Notes under the pieces: generated by a model
The model's database searches: none
Told to the model about the DNA's origin: nothing
What the model saw: only the letters and a program-made list of their open reading frames with translations
Translations under genes and position numbers: made by a program
Shown here: positions 26,101 to 32,067 of the stretch, one piece after another
How the letters are laid out: each line of letters opens with the position of its first letter
Position numbering within the stretch: position 1 is the first letter of the stretch
Origin: Coemansia sp. RSA 1804
Taxonomy: Eukaryota > Kickxellomycota > Kickxellomycetes > Kickxellales > Kickxellaceae
Assembly: GCA_027578815.1 (NCBI GenBank)
Contig: JANBTH010000103.1
Location: forward strand, 1-35,600
DNA: 35,600 nt
Reading direction: 5' to 3'

Positions 26101-27745
26101 CAGCAGCGGCAGCGGCAGTAGCGGCAACACCAGTGGCAATGACCAGACGAAGGATGCCAACAGCACACATGTTGAGCGGCCGGTGATTGCTGGTGTTGAC
26201 TTGCAGAGGCCGGCCACGGCCATCGAGTGGGCCAGCGACGTGGCGGAAGCGCCAATTGCAGAGGCGGCAAGAGAGTCGTCCCTGGAGTCGGCGTCAAGCG
26301 AGACGACGCGCGGCGTGTCGAAGAAGAGCAGCGAAAACAGCAACGCCAGCAACGCCAGCAGCGGCAGTTCCAGCGCGCCAGGCGGGTCGCTGGCGGTTGT
26401 CATAGACGGCGAGACGCTGGCGGCGCTGGAGCAGCACGAGGGCTCGGGGCTGCTGGACAAGTTCCTGTCGCTGGGCACGCTGTGCGATGCGGTGATCTGC
26501 TCCCGCGTGTCGCCGTCGCAGAAGGCGCTGATAGTGCACAACATGCGCGTGCGGTGCGAGGGAGGCGGAAGCAAGAAGAGCAGCGACGACGGCTCCTCCT
26601 CCTCCTCCGATGGCAGCACCAAGCCCAGCGCAGGATACTCTGCGGTGCTGTCGCGTGTGCTGGGAGCCGGCAGACGGTGCGCCGAGGCGGCTGTGCAGCT
26701 GTTCCGCCACGACAGCGACAAGTTCATGGTGACGCTGGCGATCGGCGACGGCGGCAACGATATTGCGATGATCCAGGAGGCGCATGTGGGCATCGGCATA
26801 GCCGGGCAGGAGGGGCTGCAGGCCAGCCGGTCGGCGGACTTCTCGATTGGGCAGTTCCGGTTCCTGCAGAAGCTGCTGCTGGTGCACGGGCGGTGGAGCT
26901 ACGTGCGCGTATCGATGTTCATCATGGCGACGTTCTACAAGTGCATGGCGTTCTACGTGATGCAGCTGATTTTCCAGTTCTACACGGGATTCAGCGGAAC
27001 GTCGCTGTTCGAGAGCTGGACGCTGTCGATGTACAACACGCTGTTCTCCATCCTGCCGGTCCTGGTGGTCGGCATCTTCGAGCAGGACCTGCAGCCGGCC
27101 ACGCTGATGGCGTACCCGGAGCTGTACCGCGACATGGGTCCGCGCAACCACCTGTTCACGGTGCCGATCTTCATCCGGCGCGTGGTGGTGATCGGCATCG
27201 TGCACTCGGTCATCGCGGCGTACTTCCCGTTTGCCAGCAACATGACGCTGACGCGCGACGGCGTGTCCAACGACCAGTACCTGTGGAGCATATCGCTGTA
27301 CGGCATCATGGTGATGATCGTCACGCTGAAGATCGCCTACGTGGATGTGCGGCGGTGGGTGTACTTCTCGCACCTCAGCGTTGTTCTGTCGCTGGCCATG
27401 TGGTTCCTGTGGAACGGCGTGCTGTGCCGCGTGTACCCGGCCTCGCCCGGCGAGGGCTTCTACGTGCTCGGCTCCTTCACCATGCTGCTCGGCAAGGGGC
27501 CCTACTGGTTCCAGTGGATCATCTTCGTCGCCATCGCGCTTTGTCTCAACGTGCTGGTGATGCTGGTCTACACGATGCGCGACCCCGTCGAGCACCGCAT
27601 CACCACCTGGGTTGCCTTCGAGCGCAGAAACGAGCACGCCCGCCATCGCGCCCAGCGCACCGCCTGGCTCCGTCGCCGCGGGCTGGCCAGCGCGTGGGAG
27701 CTGCTGTGTCTCAAGCACCTGTGGGCCGGGAGTCAGAAGCAATAG
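20132..27745 (+). CDS. DNF3: Dnf3-type P4-ATPase (phospholipid flippase), very large
   Basis: An uninterrupted 2537-residue frame carries the complete P4-ATPase core. Motifs in order: the N-terminal entry (about 353-430) with SKVANLYFLFIAILQQVPGW and IPLCVF-like TM1-2; the dephosphorylation loop DGET (744-747); PISL in TM4 (909-912); the phosphorylation site DKTGTLT (Asp962); SPDEKALVAAAAELGY (about 1287); the nucleotide-site KGAD (1495); TGDK (1865-1868); GDGGND (2205-2210); GQEGLQASRSADFSIGQFRFLQ; and TM5-10 (about 2262-2490). The PGWSTTG and GQFRFLQKLL wording fits the Dnf3 branch, which moves aminophospholipids to the cytosolic leaflet in late secretory membranes with a Cdc50-family partner. 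Yeast Dnf3 is about 1650 residues. The excess is low-complexity sequence: a 350-residue N terminus and inserts at about 450-690, 990-1240, 1310-1460, 1512-1780 and 1880-2160. GC at third positions is high, most of all in the last 1.5 kb. Confidence 0.93.
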   Translation: MGGDTNNNGHSGKGKEAAASEPPVSSASASGNFGRRRQQQTHSRNLAPIMDLPTIDTRVGRANLGGSVSMPPSPTMDRMVSQSAPIRRYPSNPHNADLLRQRLAPLAPLVQGGKMTKVPHYGRLRSVTARILRMIDPRTLAQQHQRQQRQKAEERAAGGHPDDTTAATRGTAAGVLGLSFVDTVRDAAAVRRRRRYSHGSIPMDTLSRHASSESPRLLSATISGNAQRSAELTHPSWLSRPLSFDRRRSGSMHLLSPVHSSHRQSAMMMMARASVSADDRSTISVRRDSTDAAAGVPAQIIQNAVLVESIIAIPMPGYFLDPESDHWVGGHSFRQRMRYPNEAITVPASLTKRVHYEVSYDYPKNVISTARYNVVTFMPAQLVAQFSKVANLYFLFIAILQQVPGWSTTGQWSTILPLCVFVSLSIAHEGFDDLRRHRMDRAENTQHTRVLKVKVHDRQRLSFNFRELRHRGSQSIHSFRMRSSRSIHDIGRNTIDSARRWAESTIGIGSTIKESIVSRIAAKRRKQRELEDSDDEDEHLNANQSGSSSRLSDGANTAAVGADPAAAAAAGETVAESILRRRLNRGVLSVRSWRSGRGVPATADASQGDSGDEGEEEAQQHIRAHRRQMSRLGGTGASFAATASMLDDQTTTHLPRRTGPTVAFNDVVEEMSYANGYADADLDEQVVNPLPENMSCRWKRKRWENVQVGDLLMITKDEWIPADCIVIASTGFDGTCFVETAALDGETTLKQKQALEVTNSEIQTPEQLAAFNAFTYVEPESAELYNFEGYMERNGERYPLTPNQLLLRGSVLRNTAYVFAQAVYCGEHTRLRLNATRNVRTKAPQIQRITNRIVILVFLLLLVLCFVFSALGIHWNDSTSHKHWYLQGKEMSKAALIFGYIVMMNALIPISLYVTLEAVKIFQCWFIQQDVSMYHADTNTRAEARTTAINEDLGMVRYVFSDKTGTLTENIMKLRAVMVSGFSYLHIDLDRLQEASKTKDGLAEPLMDGDADVSPLGTGDDAFLDGPTPSSPRVHKTSSRLSFLRPGSSGNGPLSAGANNSSNTGDLSGRQSPSLFRTQLLSKHRRQHSLPSPAHSPVIPGQGPRVLQQLAAANRMNSNNNNNGSNNNGNNTNGVSGLRHSFVKHVRGMSASVLRQPTGSVALEDDGGNGEMGDQRFALPPDEHRTAAAIEEGDGANADNGIAEPDPDLVVGVDGDDPRMHTKASEDAPVSDLLALPSSRRMMDSYSPPSEIFRTRAEWFLRCMALCHTVQPDRDPLTGRITGYQATSPDEKALVAAAAELGYVMNNRAGPLVQLRVVASERMRDFNRVVVEGLKSPGKGTAKRVTTPITPPPPLAQPPMLGTPGTAASTANSSYGNNGWDSEKQSPFGTLADEEGATFAKDTVAVESASASAAAAAGGEGEGGKRPGTASDTEEKTDADADADAQSFDRGVPPPHPTDALGNYEVLDVLEFSSARKRMSVIMRCPDGRVVMMSKGADSAILARLVKPEKLESSPDDASYLPAPAPAPSPPPPPFSLQPTRQMAGGANNNNSSTGSGSVFGTLPGIPPAHPHSLSTRRKPSQPSPAYLQQHSRTSSVTSNNMPTTPTAAAAAAAGESQPPAQKPGADLVLSSLPPRFSDSFMIHGGESSSSPRTPSGLCTTTSFGVDDEDDDEEEEEEGEDGKGERAGKQSIYGTLPSTPPAKSGSGFRHSHQKKGSGVSQLKTAHRRLMSDSQFSAISEVSSFADALGHVEVPDSFESPSREEEEWARARALEALHQFSTEGLRTLVYAHKEIDSAVYEAWHQRYVAATTALANRQQQVEALCEEIEGDLLLSGVSAIEDRLQNGVPETIFKLRRAGIRVWMLTGDKVETAINIAKSCRLIDTDVVETTSVDVNTTTTTTTAAGDNKNGEKEKEKEKMLLLVMQSITDHDELDKIISNALEAARNMAANSSIDDRFEKRSKREKLRRGMKKFGNMLDPRRLRHRHRRTSSSGSGSSGNTSGNDQTKDANSTHVERPVIAGVDLQRPATAIEWASDVAEAPIAEAARESSLESASSETTRGVSKKSSENSNASNASSGSSSAPGGSLAVVIDGETLAALEQHEGSGLLDKFLSLGTLCDAVICSRVSPSQKALIVHNMRVRCEGGGSKKSSDDGSSSSSDGSTKPSAGYSAVLSRVLGAGRRCAEAAVQLFRHDSDKFMVTLAIGDGGNDIAMIQEAHVGIGIAGQEGLQASRSADFSIGQFRFLQKLLLVHGRWSYVRVSMFIMATFYKCMAFYVMQLIFQFYTGFSGTSLFESWTLSMYNTLFSILPVLVVGIFEQDLQPATLMAYPELYRDMGPRNHLFTVPIFIRRVVVIGIVHSVIAAYFPFASNMTLTRDGVSNDQYLWSISLYGIMVMIVTLKIAYVDVRRWVYFSHLSVVLSLAMWFLWNGVLCRVYPASPGEGFYVLGSFTMLLGKGPYWFQWIIFVAIALCLNVLVMLVYTMRDPVEHRITTWVAFERRNEHARHRAQRTAWLRRRGLASAWELLCLKHLWAGSQKQ
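23484..23530 (+). repeat. AAC-rich trinucleotide repeat within the P4-ATPase gene
   Basis: An in-frame AAC/AAT run encodes an Asn-rich tract (NSNNNNNGSNNNGNN) inside the insert after the phosphorylation site. It is one of several trinucleotide-derived tracts that enlarge this protein. Confidence 0.8.
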
Positions 27746-27984
27746 ATGCACGCTGGTTGGCTGATCACGGCCGATCTGATCACAAGTGGCTTACTAAAAA
27801 ATATGAGCTACGCTTTCTTCGTTCTTTTATTATCTGCCTACTGCTTTTCTCACTTGTGTTTTTTCTTTCTTTCTTTCTTTTTCATTTGTTTTTACGTTGT
27901 CTCCCCAAAATTTCATTTTACTACTACTAGCTTCTCTCTCACACACCCCCCCTTTCTTGTTTTTCTCCATCTGCAAGCAGAGCA
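27746..27984. other. Spacer between the P4-ATPase and NDK genes
   Basis: This 239-bp spacer contains a (TTTC)n run at about 27861-27882 and a long pyrimidine tract ending in CTGCAAGCAG four bases before the NDK start codon. The tract could be a leader-intron acceptor or a pyrimidine-rich core promoter. Confidence 0.5.
27861..27882. repeat. (TTTC)n microsatellite
   Basis: About five tandem TTTC units in the pyrimidine-rich spacer before the NDK gene. Confidence 0.75.
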
Positions 27985-28437
27985 ATGCTGCCCAGCAGAG
28001 CTGCGACCGAGACCACGCTGGCCCTGCTGAAGCCGGACGTCCTGGCCAACCCGGCCTTTGTCGACGCCATCGTCCGCGACATCACCGCCAACCGCTGCAG
28101 AGTCACAATCCTCGGGCGCAAGCGTCTGGCGTGGACCCGCACCCAGGCCTGCGCGTTCTACCAGGAGCATCGGGCGCGCTTCTTCTACGACAGACTTGTC
28201 GGGTACATGACGTCGGGCCCGTTTGAGGCGCTGGCGCTGCGCGGGCCCGACGCCGTGGCCTGGTGGCGCCGGGAAATGGGCTCCACGCGTCCGGCGCAGA
28301 TGCGCATCTCGAACCCGGAGTGTCTGCGGGCGCGCTACGGGCTGACGGACACGCGGAACTCCTTCCACGGCTCCGACTCTGTCGAGTCCGCCAGGCGCGA
28401 GCTGGCGTTTGTGTTTGGCAACCATTCGTTTCGGTAG
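27985..28437 (+). CDS. Nucleoside diphosphate kinase, NME6 type
   Basis: The 150-residue protein contains the whole NDK active site: TLALLKPD with the conserved Lys, FYQEHRARFFY, WWRREMGSTRP with the conserved Arg and Thr, LRARYGLTDTRNSFHGSDS with the phosphate-accepting His, and RREL with the conserved Glu. The RFFYDRLVGYMTSGP segment and the TDTRN form before the catalytic His point to the NME6 branch and not the housekeeping group I enzymes. NDKs transfer a phosphate from NTPs to NDPs through the His intermediate; human NME6 is mitochondrial and often reported as weakly active. No clear presequence is seen here. The gene follows the P4-ATPase on the same strand and converges on the next LPMO gene with only 95 bp between stops. 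Confidence 0.9.
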   Translation: MLPSRAATETTLALLKPDVLANPAFVDAIVRDITANRCRVTILGRKRLAWTRTQACAFYQEHRARFFYDRLVGYMTSGPFEALALRGPDAVAWWRREMGSTRPAQMRISNPECLRARYGLTDTRNSFHGSDSVESARRELAFVFGNHSFR

Positions 28438-28532
28438 CTCCTCGTGTTATTCGGTATCCAGACCAACCCGCTGCTATTCCCAAAAGGAAAAAGAAAAAAC
28501 TAGTCTAGATCAATGCGCTATTTTGCGTTGAA

Positions 28533-29759
28533 TCATGCGCGGTCGCAAAGAATCGACGAGCCGGCCGCCTTGCACTGGGTTCCTGGCGCGCACGAGAGAT
28601 CTGCCGTCCACGCGCCACCAACGCAGACCTGGTATCCGCCGCCAGAGGATGAGCACCGCATCTGGCCATCCGCCGAGCACCCGCTGCTGCCGATCGCATT
28701 GTTGGCCTCGTTGCCGGCACTGCTACTGCCAGCCCCAGAGCCAGCGCCAGCGTTGTCTGCGACATTGTCGTTGCTGGCGATGGCTGCGGCTCTGGCTGAT
28801 GACGGGTATTGTGCGCTTTGCGCATTTCCAGAGTCTCCAGCGCTGTCATCACAGTCCCCCACAGATGAAGGCGAAGGAGAAGGCGTGGGCTCTTGCGCTG
28901 CATATGTTGCCTGGGCTGGCGTCAGAGTGTAGATGTTCTGCAGAGCCGACGATGTGTACGACGGGGCCGGTGCCTGGGTGGGAGCGTCGTGGGCAATTGG
29001 AGTATTTACAGAGTCAGCACCGCCGCCGCCATAACTATTGCCGTCACCGCTGCTGCTATTGCTGCTATTGCTGCTGTCGCCGGGGGAGGTTGAGTTGTAG
29101 CTGTCGCCGCCGCTGACGTTGCTTCCTCCGCCAGCCGTGACAGTGATTGTCTTGGCAGAGTTGTAGTAGTTTACGCCTGTGTCGTAGTTTCCGCTGAACT
29201 CGGGGATCGTCGGATACCCAGCGTGGTTGGCAATCACCATCTCCTTGCCGCTGAACGATGATGAGCTGCCGCCAGTGATCGCGACGTCTGCGCAATTCAT
29301 GTAGAACTCGCGGTTGCCAATGGCGTTGACCCACGACCAGGCGAACACCGCCTTGCTGCTCGATGGCAGGTCCGACGGAAGACTGAATGTGTACGAGTTG
29401 CCCGTGGAGAAGCAATGCCCGAGCTCCTGGTGCAGCACCACAAATGTCTTTCCGCCGTCGTAGGAGATCGACCACTGGCAGTGGCCGCCGCCATGCGTGG
29501 CGCTCCCCTCAAACGTGACTGTGACGGACTGGCCGGCAGTCCATGTTTCGCAGGGCGTTGGGTACGGAACCGTGTGCTTGCACAGCGGGTCGTTTGTGCC
29601 GAGTGGCGACGTCATCGAGTAGTCGAGCTGCTGCCCGCTGGGGAGTGCCGGGCATTTGCCCTTGGACGAGTACCGTGGGCAAGGTGAAAGCATCGCCATA
29701 TGCGCCGAGACCGAGGCAGCCAGTGCCGCGATGCACATAAACCTGGTGTTGAGCTGCAT
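28533..29759 (-). CDS. AA11-like LPMO with CBM19-like module (minus-strand member F)
   Basis: The 408-residue protein has signal peptide MQLNTRFMCIAALAASVSA, then mature HMAMLSPCPRYS with His1. The second His lies in SATHGGGHCQWSISYDGG, and the AA11 signature is IGNREFYMNCADVAI with the axial Tyr. The catalytic domain ends near residue 205. A long linker (about 210-360) rich in Ser, Gly, Asn, Ala and Pro follows, then a six-Cys CBM19-like module (GCSADGQMRC, GYQVC, SCAPGTQC, SILC). Predicted secreted, chitin-directed copper oxygenase. It keeps more Cys in the catalytic domain than array members A to C (GKCPALP, DPLCKHT, HCQW, GHCFS) and is GC-rich, so it resembles the member at 30835 more than the tandem array. 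Single exon. Confidence 0.88.
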   Translation of the reverse strand: MQLNTRFMCIAALAASVSAHMAMLSPCPRYSSKGKCPALPSGQQLDYSMTSPLGTNDPLCKHTVPYPTPCETWTAGQSVTVTFEGSATHGGGHCQWSISYDGGKTFVVLHQELGHCFSTGNSYTFSLPSDLPSSSKAVFAWSWVNAIGNREFYMNCADVAITGGSSSSFSGKEMVIANHAGYPTIPEFSGNYDTGVNYYNSAKTITVTAGGGSNVSGGDSYNSTSPGDSSNSSNSSSGDGNSYGGGGADSVNTPIAHDAPTQAPAPSYTSSALQNIYTLTPAQATYAAQEPTPSPSPSSVGDCDDSAGDSGNAQSAQYPSSARAAAIASNDNVADNAGAGSGAGSSSAGNEANNAIGSSGCSADGQMRCSSSGGGYQVCVGGAWTADLSCAPGTQCKAAGSSILCDRA

Positions 29760-30043
29760 TATTCGGTTTCTATCGTCCTTTTATGTCTGCTGCAGAAAGT
29801 GTTTTCTTGTTGATAAATGGGAATCGTTTATGCCTGGTAATGCTTGATAATGATGGAGGTGTTTCCTACGACCAGCGTAAATATGCTACAATGCTTCTTC
29901 GTCTCTAGAGTAAATGCGAGTATAAAAAGAACTTGGACTGAAGAAAGGGGATGCAAACAAGCGTCAATGGTGTGTTGTTGGATGGAATCTTTGCCACTTT
30001 TCCTTCCTCCTTCCTTCCCGTCTCCACGGAACCCAGCCCGGTT

Positions 30044-30050
30044 TATATAA
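30044..30050. promoter_or_regulatory. TATATAA box, possibly bidirectional
   Basis: TATATAA is readable on both strands as TTTATATAAG or CTTATATAAA. It lies 285 bp before the LPMO start at 29759 (minus) and 84 bp before the small frame at 30134 (plus), with a TCAATATCATCC initiator-like segment about 25 bp downstream on the plus strand. Confidence 0.4.
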
Positions 30051-30133
30051 GCGGGACTACTGTCTTTTTTCAATATCATCCTTTTTCTCTCTCCGTCGAA
30101 GAGTTTAAAAAAAAGAAAAGACAAAAAACCACA

Positions 30134-30244
30134 ATGAGCATGTATTGTATGCTAGTTCCTTCTTTTTTCATCCTCTTCTTATTGATCACGGCTGGTCTTT
30201 CATTTTCGGTGTGCTATATGACTATGGCCTATTGTTCCTTTTGA
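30134..30244 (+). CDS. Possible 36-residue hydrophobic peptide
   Basis: A small frame begins at an ATG with favourable context (CCACAATGAGC) about 60 bases after a plausible initiation site and TATA box. The product would be almost entirely hydrophobic (a VPSFFILFLLITAG core) with three cysteines, like a signal peptide or a single membrane helix. It could be the first exon of a longer gene, but I could not find a convincing continuation. I do not recognise it, and chance is a real possibility. Confidence 0.2.
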   Translation: MSMYCMLVPSFFILFLLITAGLSFSVCYMTMAYCSF

Positions 30245-30524
30245 TATTGTATGCCTTTTGCCCACATTCCCTTCCAGAAAAAGTAAAGCAAAAGTAAAAA
30301 GACAGAGAAAGAAAAAAAGACCAGAGGATGAACCGGGTATTATGCATGGCAGATCGCAGTGAGGTGGAGGGGAGCGGCTTGGTCTTGGCCATGGTCCGCC
30401 GAGTGGAGGAGAATGAGGTAAACGCAGTAATTCTCCAGCCACATGTTTTTCTCTTTTTTTCCCTTTGTTCATTATAAAAAAAGCTGGAAACGAAATTACC
30501 TGTTTTTAGCTTAATCTAACGCTG

Positions 30525-30573
30525 TGCCGATCGTCTGCTGAAATCAATCGGCAGTGCAGCAACATTGCCGATT
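30525..30573. repeat. Alternating inverted repeats (TGCCGAT / ATCGGCA / TGCCGAT)
   Basis: TGCCGAT at 30525-30531, AATCGGCA at 30546-30553 and TGCCGATT at 30566-30573 can pair in two mutually exclusive hairpins; the right-hand stem is a perfect 8 bp with a 12-base loop. It lies about 260 bp past the LPMO stop at 30835 on the minus strand. It could be a 3' structural element or a binding-site cluster. Confidence 0.55.
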
Positions 30574-30834
30574 GCAGCACATGGGAGCTAATTATACTTT
30601 TTTCTCACAATTCCGGATTCCAATATAAAAAAGTTATATTGTTGCTGATCAAATATGGCCACAATATAGCATTACGTTATCATGCATGCATATAATAATA
30701 CATCTATTTTATCAAATTAGCATATTCAAAGCTCATGGTTAATTTCCTGTACCAATTTTTTGTGGTCTATTTGAAAATGAGGAAAAAAAGTATAAAATAA
30801 TCAATCAATGAGAAATTTTAAAAAAAGTCATTAT

Positions 30835-32067
30835 TTATGGCCAGCCACAGTAGATGTGTCCTTCGTCGCCCTTGCACGAGGCACCAACGCCGCAGTCGTA
30901 GACGGGGCTCCATTTTCCGCTGTTGCAGATCTGGTAGCCAGCTCCCGAGCAGCGCATCAGTCCGCTTGTGCATTCGCCACCGGCATCGCTGCCGCTACCA
31001 GAAGAGGAAGCATCGGCGGCTCCACCAGCTGCTGCTTCTGCTGGCGATTCAGCAGCACTGCCACTGGTGTCAGCGCCGTATGCGTTGCGTGGGTTTTCGG
31101 CATCCGAGGAGTTGGCGCTGCCATCATCGGGCTCGGCTGTCGAGTACGCTCCACCAGCAGCACCGGCACCCGCGGCATCGCTGCCAGCAGGAGCGGCGGT
31201 AGACTCGGCGGCGGCAGCATCAGAGGTAGCGGAGCTGCCGCTGCTTGCAGGTGCGCTGGAGACAGGGGCGGCGGATGACGCAGCTCCCGATCCCTCAGAG
31301 CCTGCTGCGTCAGCAGAGGAAGAGTAGGAAGGAGACGAAGAAGAGCCGGTATCCGTGCTGCCGCTTCCGCTGCCTCCGCTGCTTCCGCTTGGCGACACAG
31401 TGATGTTCTTGGCGTCGGTGGTGTAGTAGTTGATGCCAGTATCGTAGTTGCCGTCGAACTCTGGGATGGTCGGGTAGCCAGGGTAGTTGGCAATGGTGAC
31501 CTCCTTGGCGGTGTAAGAGCTGGAGCTGGACCCAGTGATCTTCACATCGGCGCAGTTCATGTAGAACTCGCGGTTGCCCGAGGCGTTGACCCAGGTCCAG
31601 GCAAACACAGCGCCATCGGAGTTGGGCAGATCCTCGGGGAGCTTGAAGGAGTACTCGAGGACCTCCGCAGTGTTTGTGAGTCCTGCGGGCTTGGAGTTGA
31701 GGAAGGCGTAGCGGAGCACCTGGTAGACCACGGCAAAGGTCTTGCCGCCGTCGTAGGAGATCGAGAACTCCATGTTGCCGCCCGAGTGGATTGCTGCGTT
31801 CGGGTTGAACTTGACAGTCACGGTTTCGCCGGCCTTCCAGGTGGCGGCCGGAGTCGGCCACGGAACAGTGTGCTTGCACAGCGGTTCCGAGGTGCCCAGT
31901 GTGACGGAACTGATTGGCGCGTTCATCTGCGTGTCAATCGACTGGCCCGAGGGAAGGCTTGGGCAGTCGGTGCCAACCGACGAGTATCTGGGGCAGGGGC
32001 TGATCAGCGAGATGTGGCCAGCTGCCAGACCAGCAAGAAGAGCGGCGTATGCGAAAATCGTCTTCAT
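30835..32067 (-). CDS. AA11-like LPMO with CBM19-like module (minus-strand member G)
   Basis: The 410-residue protein has a signal peptide (MKTIFAYAALLAGLAAG), then mature HISLISPCPRYS with His1. The second His is in NAAIHSGGNMEFSISYDGG; here the later His of the HSGGH pair is Asn, which supports the first His as the copper ligand across the family. SGNREFYMNCADVKI carries the AA11 signature and axial Tyr. A linker of about 140 residues, rich in Ser, Ala, Gly and Pro, leads to a six-Cys CBM19-like module (ECTSGLMRC, GYQIC, DCGVGASC, IYCGWP). Predicted secreted oxidative chitin-active enzyme. The codons are strongly GC-ending, unlike array members A to C, which suggests an older or highly expressed copy. 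Two TATA-like boxes lie upstream. Single exon. Confidence 0.88.
   Translation of the reverse strand: MKTIFAYAALLAGLAAGHISLISPCPRYSSVGTDCPSLPSGQSIDTQMNAPISSVTLGTSEPLCKHTVPWPTPAATWKAGETVTVKFNPNAAIHSGGNMEFSISYDGGKTFAVVYQVLRYAFLNSKPAGLTNTAEVLEYSFKLPEDLPNSDGAVFAWTWVNASGNREFYMNCADVKITGSSSSSYTAKEVTIANYPGYPTIPEFDGNYDTGINYYTTDAKNITVSPSGSSGGSGSGSTDTGSSSSPSYSSSADAAGSEGSGAASSAAPVSSAPASSGSSATSDAAAAESTAAPAGSDAAGAGAAGGAYSTAEPDDGSANSSDAENPRNAYGADTSGSAAESPAEAAAGGAADASSSGSGSDAGGECTSGLMRCSGAGYQICNSGKWSPVYDCGVGASCKGDEGHIYCGWP

Larger units (their letters stand above)
29760..30834. other. Region between two minus-strand LPMO genes
   Basis: This 1.07-kb stretch holds the promoter of the gene starting at 29759 and the 3' flank of the gene ending at 30835. 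It contains a TATATAA box at 30044-30050, a possible 36-codon plus-strand reading frame at 30134-30244, and an alternating inverted-repeat cluster at 30525-30573. The rest is AT-rich with nothing I recognise. Confidence 0.5.

Noticed and set aside
26294..27751. A 485-codon open frame on the minus strand opposite the P4-ATPase
   Set aside because: The strand beneath it encodes the conserved P-domain end and TM5-10. The antisense product is His/Arg/Gln-rich without domains, as expected from very high third-position GC.
26227..27930. A 567-codon plus-strand frame overlapping the P4-ATPase
   Set aside because: It is a shifted frame of the same GC-rich region, giving Arg/Gly/Ala-rich sequence with no recognisable motif.
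8035..32067. Assignment of the LPMO-like proteins to AA9 or AA10
   Set aside because: The NRE-x-Y-(M/Q)NC segment, the H-x-GG-x second-His motif and the SYDGGKTF sequence fit AA11 better, although I could not run a profile search.
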